From: an uncultured Oscillospiraceae bacterium
GTDB lineage: Bacteria > Bacillota > Clostridia > Oscillospirales > Ruminococcaceae
Assembly (NCBI GenBank): GCA_934446355.1
Contig: CAKSEC010000005.1
Location: 1 to 64,000, forward strand
Length of the DNA: 64,000 bases
Direction of reading: 5' to 3'
Shown: positions 48,952 to 57,852 of the stretch, piece by piece
Layout: the number at the start of each line of letters is the position of its first letter
Position numbering within the stretch: the stretch's first letter is position 1
The notes under the pieces: model-generated
Told to the model about the DNA's origin: nothing
Database searches by the model: none
The model's input: the letters and a program-made list of their open reading frames with translations, nothing else
Made by a program: the position numbers and the translations under genes

Positions 48952-50076
48952 TCAGCTTGTAACCTTTATCACGCCGAAGAATTGCACAACCTCGTCCATC
49001 ATGACGTCTGTGAAATCCGGCTTTCCGGTGGAATAATGCCCCAGTTCCGGAGAATTGAGCGTCACCATCGGACCGTAATCGTCGGCTGCTGCCGGCAGAG
49101 TTATCGTGACGATGACCTTTCCGTTCTTGTCCTCCATCGAGAATCGTCCACCGCACACAGCCGCAAACCGCTTGATTATCGGTATTCCATAGCCGAGCCG
49201 CTGACTGCTGAAATTGATGTCCACATTGTCCTTGAAGTCACTGCTGGTGAACATGATGTTCTCGTTGGTCAGGCGTATCTCGACGAAATCCCTGTTCCGC
49301 TCGCTTGTGCGGTATACCGCCATTATCGGTTCTGTATCCCTCGGCGAATAGAGCATGGCGTTCTGTACTGCGTTCACCAGTGCGACCACAGTTCTGCGGC
49401 TGTCGGCATATATTGCAAGATCTTCAGGCTCAATGAGCACCTCTAACCGCCTGCCGCACTTTGCCAGAGCAGCATTGCACCGTTCGCCGAGTTTCCTGCA
49501 GAGTGCTCCGGCGTCTATACGCACCGGAGTCTGGCTGCTGGAAAGCATATTTGCATACTGAAACGCATTCCCGCACGCTGCGGAGATGTTGGACATCGCC
49601 TTTTCTATCTCAAGTATTTCGGACAGCCTTGAATAGTCGCTGCTCTGCATGAAGTATTCACGCAGCTTTTCGGCGCTTTTCCAGACGTAAGCCGAATTAT
49701 ACTCCACCGCATTGTACAGCGGCAGCATATCGGAAACGCTGTCGGCGCGCTCGCCGATACTCCTTGCACGGTCGGCGGAAAGCAGTTCGCAGATGTATGC
49801 GTCGCTTTCGCCTGCGGCATTCTTTATCGGCATGATACGGCAGCAATAGAACCGCTCGTTCTTGTAGACGCTGGCTTCAGTGATGTTGTGCATGGGGTTC
49901 GGGATAGAGCCGTTCACATATGACAGCAGGTCGTCGCCAACAGAGAACACGCCGCCTGTTTCCCAGAAGCATTTCAGTGTGCTGTCCAGACACATCAGCG
50001 GGTCTGTGCTGCCAGAAAACAGGCTGATATACGGTCTGACCAGTTCCAGAAGTGAGTCGATCCTAGCAGTGCTCAC
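48952..50076 (-). CDS. HATPase-domain protein without a phospho-acceptor domain
   Basis: 374 residues. The C-terminal part has a GHKL ATPase fold (VVALVNAVQNAMLYSPRDTEP as N box, SQRLGYGIPIIKRFAAVCGGRFSMED as G2 region). The N-terminal half looks PAS-like (CLDSTLKCFWETGGVFSV, RFYCCRIMPIKNAAGE) and the middle is helical, but no H-box with a canonical His is evident. It could be an atypical kinase or an anti-sigma-type ATPase. It overlaps the PepF gene by four bases, so it is the last gene of the TyrA-PepF operon. Confidence 0.7.
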   Translation of the reverse strand: MSTARIDSLLELVRPYISLFSGSTDPLMCLDSTLKCFWETGGVFSVGDDLLSYVNGSIPNPMHNITEASVYKNERFYCCRIMPIKNAAGESDAYICELLSADRARSIGERADSVSDMLPLYNAVEYNSAYVWKSAEKLREYFMQSSDYSRLSEILEIEKAMSNISAACGNAFQYANMLSSSQTPVRIDAGALCRKLGERCNAALAKCGRRLEVLIEPEDLAIYADSRRTVVALVNAVQNAMLYSPRDTEPIMAVYRTSERNRDFVEIRLTNENIMFTSSDFKDNVDINFSSQRLGYGIPIIKRFAAVCGGRFSMEDKNGKVIVTITLPAAADDYGPMVTLNSPELGHYSTGKPDFTDVMMDEVVQFFGVIKVTS

Positions 50077-51869
50077 TTCATCAGTTCCTCCATCTCGTCA
50101 AGAAGTTCGCCGAACAGGGTCAGCGCCTCTGTGACCGGCTTTGTGGAGGTCATATCCACGCCTGCGCCCTTTAGCAGGGAAATAGGGTCCTTTGAGCAGC
50201 CGCCGCTCAGAAAGCCGATATAATCCTTGACTGCGGGCGCACCCTCTTTCAGTATGCGGCGGCTGAGCGCAATGGCTGCCGAGAAGCCGGTTGCATACTG
50301 ATATACATAGTAATTGTAGTAGAAATGCGGTATCCTTGCCCACTCCATGTCAAGCTGGCTGTCGATAACGATGTCCTCGCCGTAGTACAGCAGATTCAGC
50401 TTTCTGTAAAGTTCGCAGAGCACATCTGCGGTAAGGCTCTCGCCGTTTTCTGCCTTTTCGTTTATCATCAGTTCAAATTCAGCGAACATCGTCTGACGGT
50501 AAAGCGTTGTGCGGAACTGCTCAAGGAAGTAGTTTATAAGGTAGGCACGGCGCTTCTTGTCCGTGGTTATTTTCAGCAGGTGCTGCATGAGCAGGCTCTC
50601 GTTACAGGTCGAAGCTACCTCGGCTACGAATATCACGTAGTCTGAATAGACTACCGGCTGATTTTTATTCGACAGGTATGAGTGGATAGCGTGACCCATT
50701 TCGTGAGCCAGTGTGAACTCGCTGTCGAGCGTGTCCTTGTGGTTGAGCAGCACGAATGGGTGCACCTTTGCGCCGGCTGAATATGCGCCGCTGCGCTTGC
50801 CCTCGTTCTCATAGACGTCTATCCAGCGGTTGTCGATACCCTCCTTGAAGATAGCGCGGTAGTCCTCGCCCATGGGCGCAAGGGAGTCGAAAACCTCCTG
50901 CTTTGCCTGCTCAAAGGGTATTTTCACCTCGATGTCGCTCACTATCGGCGCATACAGGTCGTATGCGTGAAGCTCGTCTACGCCCAGAAGCTTCTTGCGA
51001 AGCTTGACATATCTGTACATATGCCCCATGTTCTCGTGGACTGCTTCGATAAGCTGCTTATATACCTCGACCGGAACTTCGTTTCCGTCAAGCGCCGCCT
51101 GCAGCGTGCTGTCGTAGTTTCTCGCCCTTGCCCGGAATGTCAGGCACTTCACCTGAGAAGCGAGCACAGCCGCGGAGGTGTTCTTGAAGTCCTCATACAC
51201 GCCGTAAAGGCTGTCGAAAGCCGACTTTCTCAGCACTCTGTCGTTGGAGTGCATGAGCGGGATATAGCTTCCGTGTGTGACCTGATGTGTGTTTCCGTCC
51301 TTATCCACTGCGTCGGGGAATTTCAGGTCGGCGTCGTTGAACATCGAGAATATATTGTCGGGAGAACCCGCCATCTCGCCGGTCAGAGCCATTATGCGCT
51401 CCTCGGCTTCGGACAGGATATGCGCACGTCTGCGGCGCACTCTGTCAATGCACAGGCGGTAAAGCTCCATTTCGGGCTGTTCCTTAAAGAATCGCTCCAT
51501 GGTATCGTCGGGAATGGAAAGTATCTCAGGCGTAACGTATGCGCCTGCGCCGGAAAGTTCCACAAACAGCATTTCCAGACGGCTCACCATGTCCTGATAC
51601 TTGGATTCTCTGGTGTCCTCGTCGTTCTTTCTCTGGGCGTAGTTTATCAGGCTGTCCAGCACGACGGTCATGTCGTCGTCGGCTTTGAGATATTCAAGCA
51701 GCTTTGCCGGATCAGACGAAAGCAGTCCCTTGTAGGACGCTATCTGCTCAGGCATTTTCTTTGCTCTTTCAAGTTCCTGCTCCCACGCTTCGTCGGTGGG
51801 ATAAATTTCCTCTATCGCCCACTTGCTCTCCGCGGGGATATCCTTTCTCTGGGGGACTCTCTCTGACAT
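50073..51869 (-). CDS. pepF: Oligoendopeptidase F
   Basis: 598 residues, the usual PepF length. The M3 zinc motif HEMGH is at about residue 387 (TLAHEMGHAIHS), with the third ligand Glu in FVAEVASTCNE. PepF cuts peptides of about 7-17 residues in the cytoplasm. A start at 51869 has GGAGAAG just upstream. It lies 12 bases after the membrane-protein gene and overlaps the following HATPase-protein gene by four bases. Confidence 0.95.
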   Translation of the reverse strand: MSERVPQRKDIPAESKWAIEEIYPTDEAWEQELERAKKMPEQIASYKGLLSSDPAKLLEYLKADDDMTVVLDSLINYAQRKNDEDTRESKYQDMVSRLEMLFVELSGAGAYVTPEILSIPDDTMERFFKEQPEMELYRLCIDRVRRRRAHILSEAEERIMALTGEMAGSPDNIFSMFNDADLKFPDAVDKDGNTHQVTHGSYIPLMHSNDRVLRKSAFDSLYGVYEDFKNTSAAVLASQVKCLTFRARARNYDSTLQAALDGNEVPVEVYKQLIEAVHENMGHMYRYVKLRKKLLGVDELHAYDLYAPIVSDIEVKIPFEQAKQEVFDSLAPMGEDYRAIFKEGIDNRWIDVYENEGKRSGAYSAGAKVHPFVLLNHKDTLDSEFTLAHEMGHAIHSYLSNKNQPVVYSDYVIFVAEVASTCNESLLMQHLLKITTDKKRRAYLINYFLEQFRTTLYRQTMFAEFELMINEKAENGESLTADVLCELYRKLNLLYYGEDIVIDSQLDMEWARIPHFYYNYYVYQYATGFSAAIALSRRILKEGAPAVKDYIGFLSGGCSKDPISLLKGAGVDMTSTKPVTEALTLFGELLDEMEELMK

Positions 51870-51881
51870 AGTAACTTCTCC

Positions 51882-52439
51882 TTATTTCATTCTCTTGGCA
51901 ATTCTGGGCTTCAGCACCTTTTCATAGAACGGGAAGAAAAGTCCCAGAAATACGTCGTACAGCACGAAAGCCACCGCGCCGAAAGCCAGCAGCACCCACT
52001 GTCCGTATGTCCCGAACTCTCCTATATCCTCTAAAAGCTGCGTCATGCCGAATAAATTTATCAGCACCAGATAACAGGAAACTGCCGCCGCCGCATACAG
52101 CGCAAGCTTTGCAGCCCAGCGCAGCACGGCGTTCCCAAGCCGCATGATATACTGCCTCACGATAGGATAGTATCCCAGCAGGAAAATATACATCATGCTT
52201 GCTTCGTAGTTTGCGGTGAAAAGCAGCGTCAGCAGCCCGACTGCGGCGTAGCTGACCAGCCCATATCTCACACCGAGCCGCTCCCTGACCACCCAGATAA
52301 GCACTCCGGCTACACCGGGACTGACGTATTCAAATCCGGGTATCATACCAAGGCAGAACATCAGCGCAAGCGCAAGCCCGCACATTATTCCGCACAGCGA
52401 CACGATATATGAGATGTGCGGGGTCTGTTTCTCAGCCAT
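51882..52439 (-). CDS. Membrane protein of unknown function
   Basis: 185 residues with about five membrane helices (ISYIVSLCGIMCGLALALMF, GVAGVLIWVVRERLGVRYGL, LALYAAAAVSCYLVLINLF, WVLLAFGAVAFVLYDVFLGL). The N-terminal pattern resembles S components of ECF transporters or DUF2232-like proteins but I cannot place it firmly. It overlaps tyrA by eight bases and precedes pepF by 12, so it is in their operon. Confidence 0.65.
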   Translation of the reverse strand: MAEKQTPHISYIVSLCGIMCGLALALMFCLGMIPGFEYVSPGVAGVLIWVVRERLGVRYGLVSYAAVGLLTLLFTANYEASMMYIFLLGYYPIVRQYIMRLGNAVLRWAAKLALYAAAAVSCYLVLINLFGMTQLLEDIGEFGTYGQWVLLAFGAVAFVLYDVFLGLFFPFYEKVLKPRIAKRMK

Positions 52440-53295
52440 TCAGCGCTTTCTCCTGCCCGTAGTATTTCATGCTTTCTTCCTTGCGCTTCCTGCCCACTTT
52501 CAGCAGTTCTTTCAGCGTCGGCTTGTCGTCGTTCACCATTGCGTCACGGTATTCCGTCAGCTTGTCGATGATGGTGTTTATCTCGAACAGCAGCGCTTCC
52601 TTGTTGCACAGGAACAGGCTGGACCACATTTCCTCGTTCAGCTTTGCGACTCTCGTCAGGTCGAGGAAGCTTCCTGCGGAGAAGCCGTCAGCACGCAGCA
52701 GCGAGGGACTTTTTACATATGCGTTGGACACCACGTGCGCAAGCTGCGAGGTGTATGCGATATTTGCGTCATGCTGCTCAGGCGTTGCTATCACGACCTG
52801 ACCGAAGCCCATGCAGCTTCCGAGCGTGGATACAAGGTCTATCGCTATCTGCGGCGTGGATTCGGTAGGCGTGAGGATATAGCTTGCTTTTGCGAACATA
52901 TCGGGCTTTGAGTAGTCGAAGCCGGAGTTCTCTGTGCCCGCCATCGGGTGAGTGCCGAGGAAGTACACGCCCTTTTCATCAAGTATGGGGGTGCAGTTCC
53001 TTACAACATAGCCCTTTACGCCGCCTACGTCTATGACTATCGAGCCTTTCCTGAAGCGGTCGGCGTTGTTCTTTACAAATTCAACGGTGGGAACGGGGTA
53101 GAGTGCGACCACTGTAAGATTTGCTTCGCCAAGGCGGCTTTCGTCTATCTGCTCGTCTATCGCACCCTGCTCAAGCGCCTTTCTTACGGTTTCGGGATCG
53201 GTATCCATTCCCATTACATGATGGAACGTGTTGGCTTTCAGTGCCTTGCATACTGAGCCGCCGATAAGTCCCAGTCCGATAACAGCTATATTCAT
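52432..53295 (-). CDS. tyrA: Prephenate dehydrogenase
   Basis: 287 residues. NAD-binding GLGLIGGS at the N-terminus, active-site His in FLGTHPMAGTENSGFDYSKP, and the helical dimerisation domain (ATPEQHDANIAYTSQLAHVVSNAY, GSFLDLTRVAKLNEEMW). It oxidatively decarboxylates prephenate to 4-hydroxyphenylpyruvate in tyrosine synthesis. No chorismate mutase or ACT domain is attached. GAAAGGATAG precedes the start. It heads a leftward operon with a membrane protein, PepF and the HATPase protein. Confidence 0.93.
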   Translation of the reverse strand: MNIAVIGLGLIGGSVCKALKANTFHHVMGMDTDPETVRKALEQGAIDEQIDESRLGEANLTVVALYPVPTVEFVKNNADRFRKGSIVIDVGGVKGYVVRNCTPILDEKGVYFLGTHPMAGTENSGFDYSKPDMFAKASYILTPTESTPQIAIDLVSTLGSCMGFGQVVIATPEQHDANIAYTSQLAHVVSNAYVKSPSLLRADGFSAGSFLDLTRVAKLNEEMWSSLFLCNKEALLFEINTIIDKLTEYRDAMVNDDKPTLKELLKVGRKRKEESMKYYGQEKALNG

Positions 53296-53339
53296 TTCTT
53301 TACTATCCTTTCAGAAGAATTAATGATTCTCCACATTAT

Positions 53340-53368
53340 ATTTTACCACATTCTGCTCCGGATTTCAA
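53340..53368 (-). promoter_or_regulatory. Promoter of the tyrA operon
   Basis: Read leftwards: TTGAAA (53363-53368), 17-bp spacer, TAAAAT (53340-53345). Confidence 0.6.
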
Positions 53369-53404
53369 CCATTTTGATGAAAAAAACCACTTACCCTGAA
53401 TATC

Positions 53405-53431
53405 AAAAAAGTGAGGGCGCATAACCCTCAC
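53405..53431 (-). terminator. Terminator behind the DHH gene and repeat copy D
   Basis: GTGAGGG (53411-53417) pairs with CCCTCAC (53425-53431); leftwards it is followed by six T (53405-53410). Copy D lies between the DHH stop codon and this terminator, so it should be part of the DHH transcript. Confidence 0.8.
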
Positions 53432-53433
53432 AT

Positions 53434-53616
53434 CAGTTTGTCGAAAAAATCACCGCCCAGACGGGCGAGAAAACCTCAGATTCTAGAAACAGGTTCTGTG
53501 CCTGCCGTAGGGCGTGTTTCGGCAGGACGCCACAGGCGAAAACCAAAAGCGCAGCAGGACGCTGCGCCTAAAAAGTTTTCGCTTTACGACGAAGATGAGG
53601 GTTTATCGCCCGTCTG
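53434..53616 (-). mobile_element. Structured repeat family, copy D (diverged, reversed)
   Basis: 183 bp. Read leftwards it runs CAGACGGGCGATAAA ... TTTTTTCGACAAACTG and aligns along its length with copies B and C, lacking part of the centre. The GCGCAGC/GCTGCGC stem is kept, and the enclosing stem is GCGAAAAC/GTTTTCGC where B and C have GTGAAAAC/GTTTTCAC, a compensatory pair change. It begins one base after the DHH stop codon in the same orientation as that gene. No target duplication is seen. Confidence 0.7.
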
Positions 53617-53617
53617 C

Positions 53618-54655
53618 TTATTCGAGGTGCATTACGTGTTCGCTTTCCTTTACCGGCTCAGCGACTGGTTCAGCTGCTTTGGGACGCCGCTTGTCGATAA
53701 CGTCAAGGAACAGGTTCTGTATCACACGGTTGAACTCAATGCTTACGTCCAGAAGCTTGCTTTCCTCTGCGAACCCGCCCGCCATGGAGCGGTGGCCGCC
53801 GCCGCTTCCGACGTCTTTCAGCGCCTCAGCTGCGATAGTGCCTGCGTTCAGTTCGTCAAGTTCAGAGCGCACCGAGAATTTGAAGCCCTTTTCTTTTCTG
53901 GAATATACCACAGCAAAGGTCACAACATCAAGATTCAGTATAAAATCAGATACTGTCGCAACGAATGCGTCAGCGCACGGGAAGTTCAGGAATGCAAAAG
54001 CAACGCCGTTGTAGATGTCGATGTTCTTCATTGCGTCAACGAACGCTTCAAGTTCGTCATACTGAATAACGCCGCACTGGAACTTGCGTATCAGATTATT
54101 GTCGGCTATCGGGAAAAGGTAGCGGTAGACGTCTATGTCCAATTCTGTGACGCCTCTGGTGAAGTCCGCAGTATCCATCTTAAGACCGTAGAGCAGCGCA
54201 GTCGCAACATCTTTCGGCATATCCATCTTGTAGGACATATAGTAGTCCGCAATGAGCGTCGCACAGCTTCCGACGATACGTATATCCTTGTATTTGTAGT
54301 CCGCCGGACAGAATGTCGGGTGATGGTCTATACACGCAACTTCGTTGCCGACAAGGTCAAGTATATTGGCGTTGCCCTTCTGTGAATCCACAGTGATGAT
54401 ATAGTCGTCGCTGGTCATATCCTTGAGGTCGGAAACAAGCGTCATCTTTATCCCAAATTCTGCGACCATGTTTGCGGTGGCGGTACGTTCGATATTGCCG
54501 TGATGGCAGATGGTCGTAGGTATCTTGAACCGCTCAAGCAGCACCTGCAGACCGAATGCGCTGGCTATGGCGTCGGGGTCGGGGAAGTTGTGCGTCTGGA
54601 TAAACACCCTGTGACCCTTTAGCAATGTAATAAGTTCGCTGAGTTTCGGGGACAT
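53618..54655 (-). CDS. DHH-family phosphoesterase (NrnA-like)
   Basis: 345 residues: DHH domain with FPDPDAIASAFGL (motif I, with the usual HxxPDxD altered to THNFPDPDAIAS) and the family DHH as CIDHHP, then a DHHA1 domain with GSGGGHRSMAGG. NrnA-like proteins degrade short oligoribonucleotides and adenosine 3',5'-bisphosphate. The last 25 residues are a Pro/Ala/Glu tail. ATG 54653-54655 has AAGGAGG six bases upstream. It stands alone, with its own promoter and with repeat copy D behind it. Confidence 0.88.
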   Translation of the reverse strand: MSPKLSELITLLKGHRVFIQTHNFPDPDAIASAFGLQVLLERFKIPTTICHHGNIERTATANMVAEFGIKMTLVSDLKDMTSDDYIITVDSQKGNANILDLVGNEVACIDHHPTFCPADYKYKDIRIVGSCATLIADYYMSYKMDMPKDVATALLYGLKMDTADFTRGVTELDIDVYRYLFPIADNNLIRKFQCGVIQYDELEAFVDAMKNIDIYNGVAFAFLNFPCADAFVATVSDFILNLDVVTFAVVYSRKEKGFKFSVRSELDELNAGTIAAEALKDVGSGGGHRSMAGGFAEESKLLDVSIEFNRVIQNLFLDVIDKRRPKAAEPVAEPVKESEHVMHLE

Positions 54656-54714
54656 TGAGGTCCTCCTTATCAACCGTATTCAACAGGGCATAGTACGCCC
54701 GCTGTATTATCACT

Positions 54715-54743
54715 ATTTTATCACATTTTACAGAAAAAATCAA
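54715..54743 (-). promoter_or_regulatory. Promoter of the DHH gene
   Basis: Read leftwards: TTGATT (54738-54743), 17-bp spacer, TAAAAT (54715-54720). Confidence 0.7.
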
Positions 54744-54846
54744 TAGATTTTTCCTTAAATAAAGCAAAATTTCTGTTTATTTTTAATGAAACGAGCGTTA
54801 CACAACACAAAGCCATGTTTTGTTTTGGTACAACATCAAAAAACTA

Positions 54847-54875
54847 TTGACAATATAGAAACACTAGGTTATAAT
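54847..54875 (+). promoter_or_regulatory. Promoter of tcdA
   Basis: TTGACA (54847-54852), 17-bp spacer, TATAAT (54870-54875), an exact consensus pair. Confidence 0.85.
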
Positions 54876-54906
54876 AAACACAGATTTTTTTGCAAGGAGA
54901 ATAAAT

Positions 54907-55674
54907 ATGCTCGATCAATTTTCAAGAACAGAGTTGATTTTCGGTAAAGAGAACATGGAAAAGCTGTCCCGTGCAAGGGTCGCAATATTCGGTATCGGCG
55001 GAGTGGGCGGCTTCACCGCAGAAGCCCTCGCAAGAAGCGGCGTAGGCACGCTCGACCTTATCGACGATGATAAGGTGTGTCTTACCAACATCAACCGTCA
55101 GATATTCGCAACCAGAAAGACGGTGGGCAGGTTGAAGGTGGACGTTGCCAAGGAACGCCTGCTGGAAATAAACCCTGATATGACCATAAATACCTACAAG
55201 ACGTTCTATATGCCGGAAACAGCGGCGCAGTTCGATTTCACGCAGTACGACTATGTGGTGGACGCCATCGACACCGTGACCGGCAAAATAGAACTTGTGA
55301 TGAATGCCGACAAGTGCTCCGTCCCGATAATATGCTCGATGGGTGCGGGAAACAAGGTGGATCCCACGCAGTTTGAGGTTGCAGACATCTACAGCACATC
55401 AGTATGTCCGCTGGCGAGGGTCATGAGGTACGAACTGAAAAAGCGCGGTATCCGCAAGCTGAAGGTGGTCTATTCAAAGGAAAAGCCTATCCCCCCGTCC
55501 GAGGACATGGCGATAAGCTGCAAGCAGCACTGCATATGCCCTCCCGGCACTGCACGCAAATGCACTCAGCGCAATCAGGTGCCCGGAAGCAACGCATTCG
55601 TGCCGTCTGTTGTGGGGCTGATAATCGCCGGCGAGGTGATAAAGGACATAACAGGTTTCAGAGGTGTGAAGTAA
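54907..55674 (+). CDS. tcdA: tRNA threonylcarbamoyladenosine dehydratase (ThiF/E1-like)
   Basis: 255 residues with the E1-like fold: ATP-binding GIGGVGGFTAEALARSGVG, DLIDDDKVCLTNINRQIFA, and the acidic VVDAIDTVTGK. Cys clusters SVCPLARVM and CKQHCICPPG are present. TcdA (CsdL) cyclises the N6-threonylcarbamoyl group at position 37 of ANN-decoding tRNAs. The sulphur-transfer partners are not adjacent. CAAGGAG precedes the start. The protein fits TcdA better than MoeB/ThiF, which are shorter in the C-terminal part. Confidence 0.9.
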   Translation: MLDQFSRTELIFGKENMEKLSRARVAIFGIGGVGGFTAEALARSGVGTLDLIDDDKVCLTNINRQIFATRKTVGRLKVDVAKERLLEINPDMTINTYKTFYMPETAAQFDFTQYDYVVDAIDTVTGKIELVMNADKCSVPIICSMGAGNKVDPTQFEVADIYSTSVCPLARVMRYELKKRGIRKLKVVYSKEKPIPPSEDMAISCKQHCICPPGTARKCTQRNQVPGSNAFVPSVVGLIIAGEVIKDITGFRGVK

Positions 55675-55705
55675 TATTTCCGGTCATGCCGTCATACAAT
55701 GCTGT

Positions 55706-56281
55706 ATGATAGAAATGAATATCAAGTCCGTGGCACTGCGCTGGGATTTCTCATTCTTCGCAGTGCTCGCTTTATTTTTCTGGCTGGACCGCTCAGGTTT
55801 TGGCGTGACTGCGCTAAGCATTTGCGCCGCACATGAACTGGCGCACCTTGCAGTCATGAAATGCTGCGGGATACCTGTTGAAAGCGTCACTTTCTATGGC
55901 GCGGGAATACGTATCACCGCACCGCTGACTGAAATGCGCTCTCCGGCGGTGCAGGCTGCCGTTTACTGCGCTGGGTGCGTGATGAATTTCCTGCTTGCCG
56001 GGGTGCTTTTTGGCTGCGGGCAGTATAATGCAGCGGCTGTGAGCCTGTTTTCGGGAATATTCAACCTGCTTCCGGTGGGTGAATTTGACGGCAGAAAACT
56101 GCTCAGACTGCTGTTCACACATAGCCTGCCGGCTGAGAGGATAGACTCTGCGCTATATGTCTGCGGAGTGATCTCGGTGCTTGTCGGTTCTGCCGCTGTG
56201 TTTGTTATCGGAAAGGGTGCGAGCATTACGCTGGTGTCAACAATGGCATATCTTATAGTAATGTCGCTGAAAAAAATGTGA
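55706..56281 (+). CDS. M50-family membrane metalloprotease (SpoIVFB-like)
   Basis: 191 residues, mostly membrane-embedded, with the zinc motif HELAH (about 44-48) and the third-ligand motif NLLPVGEFDGRKL later. This is the site-2-protease core found in SpoIVFB, which releases sigma-K in sporulating bacteria. The start is uncertain: ATG 55706 or 55715, neither with a strong ribosome site, and coupling to tcdA (31 bases upstream) is possible. No SpoIVFA is next to it, so a sporulation role is only inferred. Confidence 0.8.
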   Translation: MIEMNIKSVALRWDFSFFAVLALFFWLDRSGFGVTALSICAAHELAHLAVMKCCGIPVESVTFYGAGIRITAPLTEMRSPAVQAAVYCAGCVMNFLLAGVLFGCGQYNAAAVSLFSGIFNLLPVGEFDGRKLLRLLFTHSLPAERIDSALYVCGVISVLVGSAAVFVIGKGASITLVSTMAYLIVMSLKKM

Positions 56282-56296
56282 AATTTCAAAAATATA

Positions 56297-56325
56297 TTGA
56301 CAATGGTGTATTTTTACTGTATAAT
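56297..56325 (+). promoter_or_regulatory. Promoter of the AIM24-like gene
   Basis: TTGACA (56297-56302), 17-bp spacer, TATAAT (56320-56325), an exact consensus pair. Confidence 0.85.
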
Positions 56326-56375
56326 AAAAACAGCAAAAAATCCACACTATTCTATTATCTGCAAAGGAGTATGAC

Positions 56376-57047
56376 ATGAGGTATGAGATCAAGGGCGAGC
56401 CGCTGCCCGTGGTACTGGTGTATCTTGAAGCAGGCGAATCAGTAAAGTGCGAAAAGGGCGCAATGGCATGGATGACCCCTAACATGAAGATGGAGACCGG
56501 TGCAGGCGGTATCGGTAAGGCATTCGGAAGAATGTTCTCCGGCGAGTCCATGTTCCAGAATACATATACAGCTATCGGCGGCCAGGGAATGATCGCGTTT
56601 GCTTCCAGCTTCCCCGGCTCTATTATCCCGATAGACGTAAGCAAGGGAGATTTCATCGTTCAGAAGAGCGGTTACCTTGCTTCCGAGCCGTCTGTTGAAC
56701 TTTCAGTAGCTTTCCAGAAGAAGCTTGGCGCAGGTTTCTTCGGCGGCGAGGGCTTTATCATGCAGCGTCTGCACGGCACAGGTATGGCTTTCGTTGAGAT
56801 CGACGGCTATGTAGTTGAATATGAGCTGCAGGCTGGTCAGCAGATGGTCATTGATACGGGTTATCTCGCAGCAATGTCCGGTACCTGCACGATGGACGTT
56901 CAGACCGTTAAGGGCGTAGGAAACGTACTGTTCGGCGGCGAGGGTCTGTTCAACACAGTCGTTACCGGTCCCGGTAAGATATATCTGCAGACAATGCCTA
57001 TCAGCAACGTTGCAGGTGCGATTTCCGCCTGCATTCCCAAGAGCTGA
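56376..57047 (+). CDS. AIM24/TIGR00266-family protein
   Basis: 223 residues. The family pattern is complete: EAGESVKCEKGAMAWMTPNM, a Gly-rich FFGGEGFIMQRLHGTGMAFVE, and the closing NVLFGGEGLFNTVVTGPGKIYLQT. Structures of the family form a double-stranded beta-helix trimer; the function in bacteria is unknown. AAAGGAG precedes the start. It is flanked by a consensus promoter and a strong terminator, so it is a single, well-expressed gene. Confidence 0.92.
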   Translation: MRYEIKGEPLPVVLVYLEAGESVKCEKGAMAWMTPNMKMETGAGGIGKAFGRMFSGESMFQNTYTAIGGQGMIAFASSFPGSIIPIDVSKGDFIVQKSGYLASEPSVELSVAFQKKLGAGFFGGEGFIMQRLHGTGMAFVEIDGYVVEYELQAGQQMVIDTGYLAAMSGTCTMDVQTVKGVGNVLFGGEGLFNTVVTGPGKIYLQTMPISNVAGAISACIPKS

Positions 57048-57064
57048 GAATAAACAGAATACCA

Positions 57065-57104
57065 TTAGCCGAGGTTCTTTTATTGGATCTCGGCTAATTT
57101 TTTT
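57065..57104 (+). terminator. Terminator of the AIM24-like gene
   Basis: TTAGCCGAG (57065-57073) pairs with CTCGGCTAA (57089-57097), followed by seven T. Confidence 0.88.
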
Positions 57105-57133
57105 CTGTAAATTCCGATTCTTTTCAAATACTC

Positions 57134-57162
57134 TTGACAAGTCGATAAAAAGGTGATATAAT
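57134..57162 (+). promoter_or_regulatory. Promoter of the TetR-chemoreceptor unit
   Basis: TTGACA (57134-57139), 17-bp spacer, TATAAT (57157-57162). TAACAAACGTTA just after it is a possible operator. Confidence 0.8.
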
Positions 57163-57207
57163 GTAACAAACGTTATGCAACATAGCAGCCAAAAAGGAGA
57201 AGATGAA

Positions 57208-57822
57208 ATGCCCCCTAAAGCAAAATATACACGTGAGGAAATTGTTGATATCGCCCTGCAGCTTGTCGCTGAAAAGGGTATCGACGCACTGAATGCGAGA
57301 AACCTCGGCGCAGCCCTCGGAACCTCGACCCGTCCCGTGTTTACTGCATTCAAGAACATGAACGAACTTTCTGAGGAGGTTCGTGCCGCAGCAATGCGTA
57401 AGTTCGACAGCTACGCTGAAAATTCGGTCATGAACCCTGCGTTCAAGAACGTCGGAATGCAGATGATTCACTTTGCCGCAGAGCAGCCCAAGCTGTTTCA
57501 GCTTCTTTATATGAGCGAGCATCAGGAAACTATCCCGTTTGATAAGCTGTTCACGGAGCTTGGCGACACCGCAGGCAACTGTGTGCACTTCATCATGCGT
57601 GACTATGGTCTGAATGAGCAGGAAGCCATGCTTCTTTTCAGGAATCTGTGGCTGTATACTTTCGGCGTATGCGTGCTTATCGCTTCAAAGGTGTGCAGAT
57701 ACGACGCAGAGGAAGTGTCGAATATGCTGTCGTCTGAGTTTATGGCAATGATGGCGTTGATAAAATCAGGAAAAGCATTCTCGCTGCCTAAATATACGCC
57801 GGGCGCAGAACTGCCGATGTGA
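57208..57822 (+). CDS. TetR-family transcriptional regulator
   Basis: 204 residues. Helix-turn-helix YTREEIVDIALQLVAEKGID, ALNARNLGAALGTSTRPVFTAFKNMNEL; the C-terminal domain is of the WHG type (LFRNLWLYTFGVCVLIAS). ATG 57208 has AAGGAG eight bases upstream; the ATG at 57175 lacks one. It lies 30 bases before the chemoreceptor gene in the same direction. Confidence 0.85.
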   Translation: MPPKAKYTREEIVDIALQLVAEKGIDALNARNLGAALGTSTRPVFTAFKNMNELSEEVRAAAMRKFDSYAENSVMNPAFKNVGMQMIHFAAEQPKLFQLLYMSEHQETIPFDKLFTELGDTAGNCVHFIMRDYGLNEQEAMLLFRNLWLYTFGVCVLIASKVCRYDAEEVSNMLSSEFMAMMALIKSGKAFSLPKYTPGAELPM

Positions 57823-57852
57823 CCTAATAAATGAACGGATAACGGAGGAAAA

